A stretch of DNA of 64,000 nt from Anadara kagoshimensis (lineage: Eukaryota; Mollusca; Bivalvia; Arcoida; Arcidae). Shown here one piece after another: positions 32,621-44,549 of this stretch (position 1 is its first letter; each line of letters opens with the position of its first letter). The position numbers and the translations under genes were made by a program. Under the pieces are notes generated by a model. That model made no database searches, was not told where the DNA came from, and worked only from the letters and a program-made list of their open reading frames with translations. The stretch spans positions 40,727,337-40,791,336 of the forward strand of contig CM037871.1 of assembly GCA_021292105.1 (NCBI GenBank), given 5' to 3'.

Positions 32621-35185
32621 GTGTGCCATATTGAATGCCATACAGACTACGATAAAATTCACAGTCTTTGAGATAATAAAGCACGCTACATTATTAATGT
32701 CAATGTATTTGTTATTCGAACAAAATTGTATAAAATGGCAATTTATTTTAATTCACTAAATATTGTTTTAATGTCATGAAAATTTGAATAGAACAGTTGT
32801 ATTGATATGCCATATGTTCTAAAGAATTTTAAATTCAGAAAAAACGTAAAAACACTGATCCCATACGTAATCAACACTTAATTAATTTCCCCGGTAGCAT
32901 TTATTATACGTCATTATGTCCCAAAAGGTTATGTACCGTCATTCTCAATAACATGTCACCGGAAAAGTCCAAAACGTTTGACAAAATGATGATAGATCAT
33001 TGTTTTTATCTCATTACATAGCCGATACTTCGTTTCCTATTTTGAATGAAAAATAGTCTCAGGATCATTAGAGCTTTTAATGGACTGAAAAACATGTCCT
33101 CCCAAACTAAGTCTAATTTTAAGTCCTCATTATAGACAATTACGTTGTAACATCAATAAAGATATATCCTTTTTCTGTGGTTCTTTTGTAGCGTTGTAGC
33201 CACAACGACCAGAACAGTTTTAATCGTTGTTTAATATGCTATATTTTGAAATTTGGAACTAATTATAGACAATTACGTTGTAACATCATCTCTTTTCTAT
33301 GGTACTTTTGAAGCCACATCGACCAGAATATGTTATCAATCATTGTTTAATATACTATATTTCATGTCGAAGAAACAGTTCGCTCCTCATTAATATTCAT
33401 ATCCTTTTATGGTCACGTGATCGCATAGCTTTGTTCCCGGGAAGATATGAAAACCAGAGGTGTAAAACACCTCTATCGCCAAATAAGTTAGTTTGACAGT
33501 CTAGCCCCTTCTTTGACCCCCCTATAAAATTGATAACCGGTGTTTTTATGAATTTTGCTATCAAGTTGATTTTATTCCGAAAGTTTAAATATTGGTTTCA
33601 GCGTTTTCCCCTAAAGTTTCAAAATTCTTCACTTTTTCGATTTTTGTTATTTTTTATATTAGAAGGAACCCTTAAATTAAAAGCTACGGTGAAAAGGTTG
33701 GCATGTGACGGATAAAATTTACCAGGTCTCCATGATCAAAGCGATAGGGATCATGTGGTTATGGTTTGAGAAATAGAGTAAAATTTAGCAGAATTTGCAA
33801 TTTTGTCAAAACTGAATATCTGTTACATAGCTATATATAAATGACGTCGCTTCGTAAATTGAAAGTTAAAACGAACCTTGAAAATTTAAAAATATTTTTA
33901 TAAAAACAAGACTGGTTTTTGTACCGGTGTATGGTTAATAATATAGCAGAGATTTGTTCCGCCACTTGGTGCAAGTTCTGTATGGCGCCAAATTTAAATT
34001 ATATACTATAACGAGTCATTAAGAAAAATTGTTAATCTACATCAAATATGGCGGATATGCAAATTGGATAAGTGAACTCTTTTAGATTTGGAATTAAGAG
34101 TTGTTTGGCAAATTTTCTGTGTTTCTTGTTTTTAAGTTTAAAGTGTCCGTCAAAAGTTGGCGGAACAAATATGTGATTATTTTTTCTTGTTTGGCTTTTT
34201 CATTGGTATTCGCTCCTTGTTGCGTTGGTTATAATCAAGTGCCTGTTTTTCAGCTGCAAGTTTCCAGTATTCCGTGTATGATTTGGAAGCAACACCATGG
34301 ATGAAAAACAGTTAAGGGGCAAGGGTTACATATGCATGAATTTTCCTCTATTTTATGATTTCTATATATCTTTAGATACACAATGGTGTGCAAGTATTAC
34401 TTTATAAGAATCCGCTGCCTTACGGTCATGGTGTAGAATAGTTCAAAACTTTCAAGAAGAAATATCCATAAGAAGAAGTTTTATGCATTTGTGTATTACA
34501 AATTACAAATCATGTCCAATAAAGAATATATACATCAACACGTTTGTCGGAATTTAATACTATTTTCAAAATAAGAAAACTTTCTAAGAAGTAATGGCTT
34601 AGAATTCAGAATTTAATACTTTTTTCACAAAAAAGAAAATATTTGCAAAGAAGTAATGGTTCAGAAACGTTACATCTGTAATAAGTTCGTTTTTTTAACT
34701 AGACTTATTTTCCGGTAGTTAGAACAAGCTTATTTTACAAAATATCTTCATGTTCTTACAGTGAAATTTTATTTTCTATTTGAGCAATATAATCAGCGAC
34801 GTCAATGCTAAACGTACCTCAAACCATTGGTAGGCAATTTTACAAAAATTAATTTAGTCGGGTATTGATGTTCTTCTTCTTCTGAGTTCATACCTAGTGG
34901 CTATAAGAAAACATAAATGGCATGTATATTCATCTGTAAATCATATATTTTTTGCTTTGATGAATTAATGTGTCTTTTTTATGATATCTTATACCACTGT
35001 TTTAAGGCGATAAATAAGTGATCCGTGGAAAGCCTTAAAATCGATTACGATGAATTATTAAGCTAGAAGTTCAATGTTATCCATTCACCATTTCTGTAGT
35101 GATGCATCTGATAAGTTGAAAAGAGAAACTAATTATATAGATATTTCCTATTATACTTGCAGACTGACGTAAGTAAACACTTTCT
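32621..35185. other. No recognisable gene; one ~130-bp tandem duplication
   Basis: TATAGACAATTACGTTGTAA occurs at about 33133 and 33265, each followed by a 'cgaccagaa' block and 'ttgtttaatat', a diverged tandem duplication (33130-33365). Open frames at 33530 and 34101 show no known domain. Confidence 0.55.
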
Positions 35186-35194
35186 CAATTTTGT

Positions 35195-35345
35195 TTTCAC
35201 ACGTAGCGTGTGTAACTAGCTAGAAGCGGTGCTTACCCTTCCGGAGCTCGCGGTGTTGGAAGGTCACGTGATTAACTTAATTTGCCAGTTTTTAACGTTC
35301 ATACGTTGTTTTTGGTATTTAATTTCGAAAATGGACCGGTCTGTG
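35195..35345 (+). mobile_element. Retroelement R, diverged 3' fragment
   Basis: 'cacacgtagcgtgtgtaact', 'gcttacccttccggagc' and 'gtcacgtgattaacttaatt' match R's 3' UTR; the 3' terminal block is altered. Confidence 0.65.
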
Positions 35346-36055
35346 ACAGTGTCTATGTTTTGTTTCCATAAAAAACATATACAAAAAGAGATAGACCAAT
35401 TTGGATGATAACGACCGCATAACTTGTGTATCTCGCACTTTTCTAGTGGCACAAATAATTAAAAGCAATAAAGTTAAGAATGAAGTGAAGTAGAAAGATA
35501 GGAAGACAAAATGTATCCATTATTGGAAATCAAATAACTAACATGAATTACAAAGGATTTAAATTAATCCTTTCCTGGGTGACATTTATACCAATCTATA
35601 TTATCGAATAAAATGTATAATAAAAATTCCCGCCATTAAGTTTTTATCAGGGATTATATTGATGTTACTGTATGACGATAAGTGTCATGATTAAACTTCT
35701 CATTAATGTAGATCATCAAAGCCAATCCGTGAAATGTCAAGGGAACTATATAAAACCTAGTCTAATTATGTCTAACAATATACGTCTCTTGACTCACGCT
35801 TTTGTGAATTTTGTTTTTCCAAACATTATACACTCTATGTGATATTCACACTTATGTCATTCAATTAAGAGAGAGATGACAACATCATTAAGTGACTTTA
35901 CAGTCTAGTCTTGGGGTCTCTTGGTGCAATAAAAGCTCTTAATAACACTTGTTTACATTCTTGTTTATTTTATCACGAAAACTTTGATTTAATAAACAGA
36001 TTCGAGAATACAAATGTAATAAGTTTAAAGTGACACGACATGTTTTCATAGTCCC

Positions 36056-36230
36056 ATCGCAAACGAACATCAATCCATGTCCAAATAAAAACACAAAGCA
36101 AAGAAAAAACTTTGAAACTTACAAATTAAGTTAAGCACGAGAACTTCCACCAACAGAGTGAGACCGCATGCTTCTCGAGGGTTATCGTCCCTAGCAATCT
36201 TCATCAATCACGTATTTAATTATAAGAATG
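36056..36230 (-). mobile_element. Retroelement R, truncated copy
   Basis: 'aatccatgtccaaataaaaa', 'ccaacagagtgagaccgcat' and 'gggttatcgtccc' are antisense R 3' UTR landmarks, moderately diverged. Confidence 0.7.
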
Positions 36231-36762
36231 ATAGTTCGAAAATACAATTGAAGAAGCTAGATGACAGTTTTCATAATCCCATGGCATTATATAATTTTAG
36301 TACCAGGATGAAAATGCTACAATAGTTTTTGTACTAAAACGAAATCCCTTTACTCTTCCTTCCCCAATTCTACTGCAAAGCCGAGAATTTCACAAATGAC
36401 TTCAATGAGGAAATTGTTTAAAAGTTTTGATGTTCTATTAGTGTTTTCATGATGTTTATTTATTATTTTCTTAGTCAGACAAAATCAACCTTCATTGGAT
36501 ATATCTTTACTACATACAGAATGAGTGAATATATTGGATGTCTACTTCTTAAACCACACCGGAATATCATTTAAAATATATGGACTGGCATTATAGTGGT
36601 TAACAGGTGATAGAACTGCTTGGTAATTGGGTGCTTAATTACTTTTAATGTGACACACTATATCGCATGTTGAAATTTATCCAACTCTTTTTAACACCAA
36701 CAGTTAACTAATGGAAAGGCATCGTTGAAATGCATTTTGATCAGATTTAAATCCTGTAAAGA

Positions 36763-36895
36763 CGTTAAGATAATGTTAATTGCTTTCTGTCTTGGCAGAG
36801 GTTCATTATACGGCGCCTAAGAAAGCGTTAAGATAAATATAATGTTAATTGCTTTCTGTCTTGGTAAAGGTTCATTATACGACAATGTTCAGAAA
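36763..36895. repeat. ~75-bp tandem duplication
   Basis: GATAATGTTAATTGCTTTCT followed by GTCTTGGCAGAGGTTCATTA recurs as TATAATGTTAATTGCTTTCT and GTCTTGGTAAAGGTTCATTA. Confidence 0.88.
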
Positions 36896-37302
36896 ATATT
36901 TAAGATTTTAAATTTTATTTTATTTCATTCTTAATATTACCATTTTAAACGTAAGTGCTAACTAGGTGAACATTGTGATTTTTGCGGCACGTTCTGCTCA
37001 GAACTTGTCATGTTCCTTTATTAGTAACAGTGCACATGTGCTGTGTTTTTCAAAATGACAGTTGTACATGCTGTATATCTTTCAACGTCCTAAACAGTAC
37101 ATTTTATATATTAAGATATACTGTATGCATGCTGTAGTTGTCGTTGGCTGTTTGATGAAATCAGATTTGTCTCAAAATCGTCAAAAGTGTGTGTTTTGAA
37201 GACCACAGTGTGTAAAATAACTCATATTATTAAGGTGTATTGGTATATCAACATTTTTCAAACCTATCAAAAACTTTTTTCATTCGATGTTGAGGCCGTT
37301 CA

Positions 37303-37735
37303 AAGTCATCAAAAACCAAACATACTAATCCATGTCCGAATCACAATCAAGAAGCAAAGTAAAAACTTTGGAACTGACAAGTTAGGTTAGACACGTGAAC
37401 TTCCACCAGGGAAGTGAGACTGAGTACTCCGGGAGGGTAAGCACCTCCTGTTTAGCTAGCTACGCCCGCCACATGTGTAATCAAAATTGTGTGAAAGGAA
37501 CATGGAACTATAGGGCGCCAAATATATCCAGGGCAGTCCTGGGCACAGATACATCAAACTTATCAACAATACTGTTATGACTGCCATAAAACTTTTTGAG
37601 GGCCTTGATAAGCCTAGGCTTGCAATATCCCTGGGTAATATTGTATTTGCAAGCAGCCTGCTTCGTTGTACAAAGTCTCTGTAGTGGGAACAAGCTCTAC
37701 CATAGCGTATTGATCGGAAATAAATACACAATAGA
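37303..37735 (-). mobile_element. Retroelement R, copy with ORF C-terminus
   Basis: Starts at AACCAAACATACTAATCC on + and ends near 37735. On the minus strand 37456-37731 reads IRYGRACSHYRDFVQRSRL near its N-end, then a frame with SRPSKSFMA. The 3' UTR is well preserved, so this is one of the younger copies. Plus-strand open frame 37395-37580 is antisense. Confidence 0.85.
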
Positions 37736-38061
37736 TTTAGACTAAAATTCTACGTAATTGATAGAGACTTTCTCATCTGTAGTGAATGTTTATATTTATA
37801 TTTATATGTAAGGATCACTGACAAAAATATTATGATTAAATAAATTTGCACAGAAATTTTGTGATTTTTGTACAAACTATATTATTTAATAATAATAACA
37901 TAGCTCTAAATCGTCGCCTTTTTTGATGGCATATATGACCAAAACGATATTGCATCGACTGTCTTTATAGACATTGAACCTAGGGCAATGACAGTTTAAG
38001 AGAGCGAAAGTCGACTACGAGGTACATTACAATGTATACAGGTTACCTGTATTAAGAATAA

Positions 38062-38190
38062 AAAACAAGCATGCCAATCCATGTCCAAATCACAATCCCA
38101 AAGTAAAACCTTTGAAACTGGCAATTTAAGTTCAACGTGTAAACTTCACGAGGGAAGTGAGACCGGGTGCTCCGTAAGGGTAAGCACAAA
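38062..38190 (-). mobile_element. Retroelement R, truncated copy
   Basis: 'aaaaacaagcatgccaatcc', 'atgtccaaatcacaatccca' and 'gtgctccgtaagggtaagca' mark the antisense 3' UTR; 5'-truncated near 38190. Confidence 0.78.
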
Positions 38191-38717
38191 ACTGATTGTG
38201 ATAGTAAGTGTTATATTACCAAATAGTTACGGTTATTATATGCTTCAATGTATTGCTATATTTTTTTTTATCAAAAAACAGGCATTTTGGAAGGGAAAAC
38301 CATTAAATTGTACAAAGGCTTAAATTGTTCTGTATTGTGTGATAGTATGCAGTTTAATACTGAATGTTTTGTCCATTATAATAATCACTGTTGACATTCC
38401 ACAACACAATCAAAAGATAAGATGCCCGGTTCCTTCAATCTGCATGACATTCTTCATTCATCTTACACAATTAAAAAAACCTTAACCATAAAAATTTGTC
38501 TTTTAATTTATCTCTAATGTCTAAACTCTGAATCAAGCCAGTCTGATCGATGTAAAATAATCGGTTATCATTTCTTTGAGGGGTTAGATGGTAGACGAAT
38601 CCCGATTGTTTGACTTGACAGAGGATCTTTGAATGCCAGACGACAATAATATCTGATTGCCATTTGTGGCAGTCGATTTCCAAATATATGAAGAGTGAAT
38701 TGAAAATGACTTATAAT

Positions 38718-39229
38718 CAATAACAAACATACTAATCCATGTCCGAATCACAATCTAGAAGCAAAGTAAAAACTTTGGTACTGACAAGTTAGGTTAGACA
38801 CGTGAATTTCCACCAGGGAAGTGAGGCCGGGTGCTCCGGAAGGGTAAGCACCTCCTGTTTAGCTAGCTACACCCGCCACGTGTTAAATCAAAATTGTGTG
38901 AAAGGAACATGGAACTATGAGACGTCAAATATATCCAGGGCAATGCTGGACATAGAAACATCAAACTTATCAACAATAGTGTGATGACGGCCATAAAACT
39001 TTTTGAGGGCCTTGATAAGCCTAGGCTTGCAATATCCCTGAGTCAACAATTTATTTGCAAGTAGCCTACTTCGTTGTACAAAGTCCCCGTGGTGGGAACA
39101 AGCTCTACCATAGCGTATTAATTGGGAAGCAAATACACCATAAGCAGGAGAAGCAGGTATATTGCTACATAAAAAAGGAAAGTTGACAATAGAAAAAATG
39201 AAATCATCACGTTTGTCATAAAGTTTCAA
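38718..39229 (-). mobile_element. Retroelement R, best-preserved copy; ORF C-terminus
   Basis: The longest clean copy. The minus-strand frame 39229-38915 reads, in order, IVNFPFLCSNIPASPAYGVF, ASQLIRYGRACSHHGDFVQ, RSRLLANKLLTQGYCKPRL and IKALKKFYGRHHTIVDKF before a stop. I recall this SNIP/PAYGV/SQLIRYARAC/KFYGRH order from the C-terminal region of invertebrate reverse-transcriptase ORFs; the clade is not assigned. After the stop comes ~250 bp of 3' UTR to the fixed end at 38718. The 5' truncation, fixed 3' end and no terminal repeats fit target-primed non-LTR-type insertion. Confidence 0.85.
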
Positions 39230-41080
39230 ATGTAGCCTTTCGTGTAAGTCATAATTCAGGTATAAGTCTAAATATGAAGCAGAACTTGAGGAATCGTGTA
39301 CAATTTATTCTTATGCACTTTTTAATCATCTCTTTTATTTTAGCTTCTTGTCTTTGAAAATAGATACAATTTTGTTTTTATGGTCGGTTTCTGACAGTAG
39401 TGATGCTTCTTCAAATGTCAGTGTAGTAAGAAATTTCAGTGATATATGCAATATATGCAAGTTATTTAATGCATTATCTTTTGAAAATAAATGTCTCGAC
39501 AAAAGTAGCGATGTTTCTTCAAATATAAGTTTAGTAAGAAATATTTTTGATCAATGAGATTTTGCAATTTTGAGATATTTATTTGCTTTGTTTTCTTTAG
39601 AAAATAAGTGTCTCTAGACATGCCCTATGGGTCAATTGGTCTTTTTATGATATAAAAGATAAACATTTTTTTGAAATCTTCAGACGGAGGATTGTTTAAA
39701 TTGCTCACTGTCTTAGGCAATGACATTTGAATGGATTTAATGAACTGAAGATTATAGGAGAGTTTGGGAGCTTGTTGCTATACTGAATCAAAAACAAACA
39801 ATTGTACTTTTTTCTACAAATTGTCGTGGCTGTAAAAACAACCTTATTCGAAGCTTTATTTTTGCGGTTTAACAGCAATAATGAGTTTTCCTCATATTTC
39901 TCTGTCGGGAAAAATCGACAGCGAAATAAGCGAAAATTAGGAGACCACGAAAAAAGTTTAATATCTGTATATTTAAAAGAATTGAGGATGAGTCATAACT
40001 GCTCATTAAATATTGTAAAAAGTTGTTCGGAAACTACAACTCATGTCTGTTGGACAAATCGGAGTTCTATTTTAGACAACAATCGTCTACAACTTATCAT
40101 TTAATGAAAATACTAAAGAATAGTAATAGGTAGTATTCATACATTTGTAAAACAAATGTTTCATTAAGTCATCGTGTTACATGTAAAATAATTCTTTTCT
40201 TTATTTTGAAGCAACCAAGAACACGAAACAGTGTGAAATCATTTGGTCGATTTTCGAGTCGTGATGTGATGCTTCTAAGTAAGAAATATCTATGATCAAT
40301 GAGATATGCAATTTTGAGATATTTATTTGCTTTGTTTCCTTTTCAATAAAAGTGTCTGTAGACATGCCCTATGGGTCAATTTGTCTTTTTATCATATAAA
40401 GTATAAACATATTTATGTAATATACAGACGGGAGTGTGTTTAAATTGCTCACTGTCTAAGGCAATAACATTTGAATGGATTGAATGAACTTAAGATAGTG
40501 GGAGAGTTTGGGAGCTTGTAATACATTGAATCAAAAACAAATATACTAATCAATAAAATTGTCCTTTTTTCTACAAATGGTCGTGGCTGTAAAAACAACC
40601 TTATTCAAAGCTTTATTTTTGCGGTTTAACAGCAATAATCAGTTTTTTTCATATTTCTCTGTCGGAAAAAGTCGATAGCGAAATAAGCGAAAATAAGGAG
40701 ACCACGAAAAGAGTAAATAACTGTATATTTAGGAGAATTGAGGATAAGTTGTATCATTTATTATTGCAATAAGTTGTTCGTAAACTGCAACTCATGTCTG
40801 TTGAACAAATTTGTGGTCTGTTTTAGACAACATTTATTATTAAATGATTCAAATTTCGTTTGTTTCAAGCATTTTGATTGGTCAGATCTTTTGTGTTATT
40901 TTTCCATGACATAATTGGCTCCTCTCCAACTTTCATTGCTGGAACTACTTTTCTGACCTACATCCCAATGTTTACATTGTTGACACATTACACATAAGTT
41001 GTAAAAGTATCACATACACTTATTTGTTGTTTTTTTTTAAATTAAAACTTTGTTGTTTTTTTTTTAAATTATAACTTGAT

Positions 41081-41240
41081 TTATAAGAAATGAAGTTAAA
41101 TTTTCGTTTTGTTATGGAAGTATGAAAGAATTGGACATTGCACACGTAACATAATTCGCTACGCGAATTATTCAGTGTGCAAAATGTCCAATTCTTTCAT
41201 ACTTCCATAACAAAAAGAAAATTTAACTTCATTTCTATAA
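41081..41240. repeat. Near-perfect ~160-bp palindrome
   Basis: Left arm TAAGAAATGAAGTTAAATTT runs through GTTATGGAAGTATGAAAGAA and TTGGACATTGCACAC; the right arm is its reverse complement with very few differences. Centre: AATTCGCTACGCGAATTATT. It sits in a ~400-bp insertion in the middle unit of the tandem triplication. Confidence 0.93.
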
Positions 41241-41984
41241 TAAAAAAATACTAAAGAACAGTATTTGGTTTTATTCATACATGTGTAAAACAAACAAATA
41301 CTTCATTAAGTCATCGTGTTACATGTAAAATAATTTTATACTTACTTTGAAGCAACCAAGAACACGAAACAGTATGAAATCATTTAGTTTTTATGGTCGA
41401 TTTCTGACAGCCATGATGCTTCTTAGTAAGAAATATCTATGATCAATGAGATATGCAATTTTGAGATATTTATTTGCTTTGTTTCCTTTTGAAAATAAGT
41501 GTCTCTAGACATGCCCTATGGGTAAATTTGTGTTTTCATCATTTAAAAGATAAACATATTTATGCAATCTACAGACGGGATGTGCTTAAATTGCTCACTG
41601 TCTAAGGCAATGTCATTTGAATGAATTGAATGAACTTAAGATAATGGAGTTTTTTGTTTTTTAGCTTATTGCCATACTGAATCAAAAACAAATATACTTA
41701 TCCATAAAATGGTACTTTTTGCGTAGTTACAAATTGTCGTGGCTGTAAAAACTAATCCGTAGGTTTATTTTTGAGGTTTACCTGCTGCAATAATGAGCTT
41801 ATTTAATACAGGTACAAAAAGTCAACAGTGAAATAAGCAAAAATTATTAAACCACACAAAAATCAATTACTGTATATTTAAGAGAATTGAGGACGATTTA
41901 AGTTGAGTAATGATGCGTTACGTCCCAGTCAAGAATATTTCATTTATATCGAGAAGTCGTAATGTATAGTCGAAATTTTGCCCG

Positions 41985-42232
41985 TGCGTTGCGCTGATGG
42001 CATTATACAGCAGGGTTCATAACCGTACCAAACCTACCGTGACACGGGACCTCGTTTTTTTAAGTTCCCATCCGAAAGAACTAACTTTCATTTCGCAATG
42101 CCGCGTGCTAAGGTTTGGCTAAAGAACAGTGACTACCCACTTTCAAGTCTTGCGTCAGACCTAGTCGTGGTTCGAACCCAATACCATCCATTTGAGGATC
42201 GAACACTCTACCAGCTGAGCTACAACAGTGTT
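41985..42232 (-). mobile_element. tRNA-derived SINE, family S2
   Basis: On the minus strand it begins with a tRNA-like head: TAGCTCAGCTGGTAGAG (A-box) near 42220 and GGGTTCGAACCACG (B-box) near 42175, about 35-40 bases apart as in real tRNAs. It then leaves tRNA structure for a body shared with 28250-28545 (GTGGGTAGTCACTGTTCTTT, TTTCGGATGGGAAC, CACGGTAGGTTTGG). A chromosomal tRNA gene is unlikely because the body continues as a repeat and the 3' acceptor half is lost. Confidence 0.85.
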
Positions 42233-42489
42233 CAGAATTGAAGACAAGTTGTAATAGCTCATTGTGAAAAGTTGTATGTAAGCTACTACTCAGGATACTA
42301 CTGTTGTTAAGTCTGTTGGACATGTTCTACTTTAGACAGCAATCGTCCACATATTTAGCATTTAAAAAACAAAAAAGTATTCATACATGGGTAAAACAAC
42401 AGACATGCTTTAATACTTTAATAAGTCATCGTGTTACATGTAGAAGAAGCATTTGGTTACTTTGAAACAACTAATATAACCAAAGAAAC

Positions 42490-43105
42490 AAAACTGTATC
42501 CATCCGGTAAACAAGACATAAAGTATTACATAATAATAACGCTCAAAATCAATGTAACTTCTTTGTCTATATCTTTTATAATACATCAATGGCACAAGCA
42601 AGCTGTGCTTTACGTAATCACTTTATCGATGTAAAAAGGGTTTCTAATATGAAATGAGTTTTGGTTGTAATTTAAAACAATATAACTCTCATTTATGTTA
42701 TATAAAACGTTGTCGATAGATTGACAGTCTTTATGGTTAGACCAGACGTAGAAACAATCTCCCTACCAATTAGGACACTGGTTACACAGACATATCTGTC
42801 TGTACAATGTCAGAAAATGTTTTCATCCGACGTTTACTTGTTTATGTAGAGTTCTACCGTTTTATTCACAATCAATACTAAATACTTCAAGTATATTATT
42901 ATAGAGGAATGAATTGGTTTCATACATTGGTTCGTAATTAGTGTTTACATGGGTAGGTACTTGCCTAATGTTCGACTTTATCTTAATTATTCCTAAATTA
43001 GCTGTAAAATTGTAAAGTGTCAAACTACGTTACAATCTAATTGACTGGTTGCAGACGACAACGAAGAATTCTTATATCTAAAATGTCGTTATTGGGTTTG
43101 TTGCA
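42490..43105. other. No recognisable feature
   Basis: AT-rich sequence with no supported exon or repeat. Confidence 0.45.
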
Positions 43106-43107
43106 GT

Positions 43108-43375
43108 TAAAAACAAATATACAAGTCCATGTTCTCATTATAATCAAGAACGAATGTTAAAACTTTAAAACTGACGTGTCACCTGAAAGTGAGACCAGGT
43201 GCTCCGGAAGGGTAATAAAACATGTTGAGCATGCTACACAGGCACTGTTAGTAATCAAATGGAGTAAAAGGAACATGACACTATCGGACGTCAAATATAT
43301 CCAGGGCAATCCTGAACACAGCGACATCATACTTATCAACAGTATTGTAATGACGGTCGGTCACAAAGTATTTTG
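43108..43375 (-). mobile_element. Retroelement R, truncated copy
   Basis: 'tatacaagtccatgttctca', 'gagaccaggtgctccggaag', 'tcaaatatatccagggcaat' and 'tcaacagtattgtaatgacg' identify antisense R; 5'-truncated near 43375. Confidence 0.8.
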
Positions 43376-43499
43376 TTAACTAAAGGTAGTTTAGATATTC
43401 GACTTCTAAAAACCACATTCTTATTACAAAACCATAAGTATTTTCTGAAAATTTCATTACAGTAACAGTATATTAAAAGAGACAACCGAAAACCTTGGC

Positions 43500-43755
43500 G
43501 ATTTAGAAAAAAAATGTTCGAAAAATAATCGCTAACCGATTTCCGTTTACAGTTCTGTTTCGTAAAGACAACGTCACAAAAAACCTATCATCAAGTTCTG
43601 TTGTCTTTTTCGTCTGTCTGCCTTGGCCTATCTCGCTCCATATCAGCAGAGCTGAAACAAACTCGAGATAGTGTTAAAAGAAACTCCAAACCTTGCTGCA
43701 ACTTGACGAGTTGACATGCCTACCTGCAGCATCCAAACAGCCATATTACATTGCT
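43500..43755 (-). pseudogene. Tc1-like transposase N-terminal fragment, decayed
   Basis: Minus strand reads AVWMLQVGMSTRQVAARFGV, SFNTISSLFQL, a stop, then an R-P-R-like stretch. This is the helix-turn-helix of Tc1/IS630-type transposases (family knowledge: x-MLxxGMSxRxVARRFGVSxSTISRL). After a frameshift, VTLSLRNRTVNGNRL resembles the next conserved segment. The catalytic DDE/D domain is absent. Not functional. Confidence 0.8.
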
Positions 43756-44399
43756 ACTCTATATGAATGTTTGAAAATGATCAAGTATTCCACCTTCTGA
43801 ATTTATTTCAGTATTGTTATAATGCACGTGGTAAATCATTAATGTGTGTAGCCAGGCGTAATACTGTTGAACCCTTCTGTGTTAGCTTTAAGTTTGAAAT
43901 CGGTAAATATTTTAATAAATTGCAGAATAACGTCAAATGTGCCGTCACATAAACGTCTATATAATAAAGTTCATTTTAAATTAAAAGACATGCCACAATC
44001 AAGTTTTTTTTTGTCTACACATTAATTTGTTAACGGATTTTACGAAATATTTTCAATTAAAATTTTTACGCAATTTATCGGGTACTGCAATACTTTTATG
44101 AGTAGTTTATATCACGGTGTAAATCATGTTTTACTGATGTCTAAGCCTATGTTGTTAACTGTGCTAAGGTTTATATTCGCTCCACATTCAACTTGTGTTC
44201 AACGTACCTGATATCTATTATTACTTACGACAATCTATTGCGTGCTCTAAAAGATGTATGAGAGATGTAGACATTGACAGATAATGTAACTGAGTATTGA
44301 TAAGTCAAATATACACGTAGACATTATGTCCAAAATCTAGTCAAAGTAATGTCTATTTTTACGCATCATCCCGGATATATTTCACGTTCCATTGTGATT

Positions 44400-44545
44400 T
44401 ATTTCAATTCTAATCTAACACGTGACGGAGGTAGCTAGTTAGCTAGACAGGAGACGTTTACGCTTCCAGAGCAACCGGCCTACATGTACAAATTAATTTG
44501 GCAGCTTTAAAGTTATGCTTTGGGATTATGATTTGGAATTAATCT
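44400..44545 (+). mobile_element. Retroelement R, diverged 3' fragment
   Basis: 'acacgtgacggaggtagcta', 'gcttccagagcaaccggcc' and 'ttgggattatgatttggaat' are R landmarks in sense with a deletion in the middle. Confidence 0.65.
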
Positions 44546-44549
44546 TCCG

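Larger units (their letters stand above)
39346..42480. repeat. Tandem triplication, ~0.75-1.15 kb units
   Basis: Shared landmarks are 'gcaattttgagatatttatt', 'agacatgccctatgggtcaa' (tgccctatgg at 39621, 40365, 41512) and 'gtcatcgtgttacatgtaaa' (about 40168, 41310, 42425). The spacings of 744 and 1147 bp differ because the second unit holds a ~400-bp insertion including the palindrome at 41081. The third unit also carries SINE S2 (41985-42232). The open frames inside, such as 39802-40104, are not conserved between units and are not genes. Confidence 0.9.

Noticed and set aside
42160-42232. A tRNA gene on the minus strand (TAGCTCAGCTGGTAGAG and GGTTCGAACC)
   Set aside because: The tRNA-like part lacks a closing acceptor stem and runs into a body shared with 28250-28545; it is a SINE head.
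42780-42815. TDRY-like reading on the minus strand near a TATCTGTC
   Set aside because: The surrounding translation has no TM3 or TM4 features and hits no splice site.
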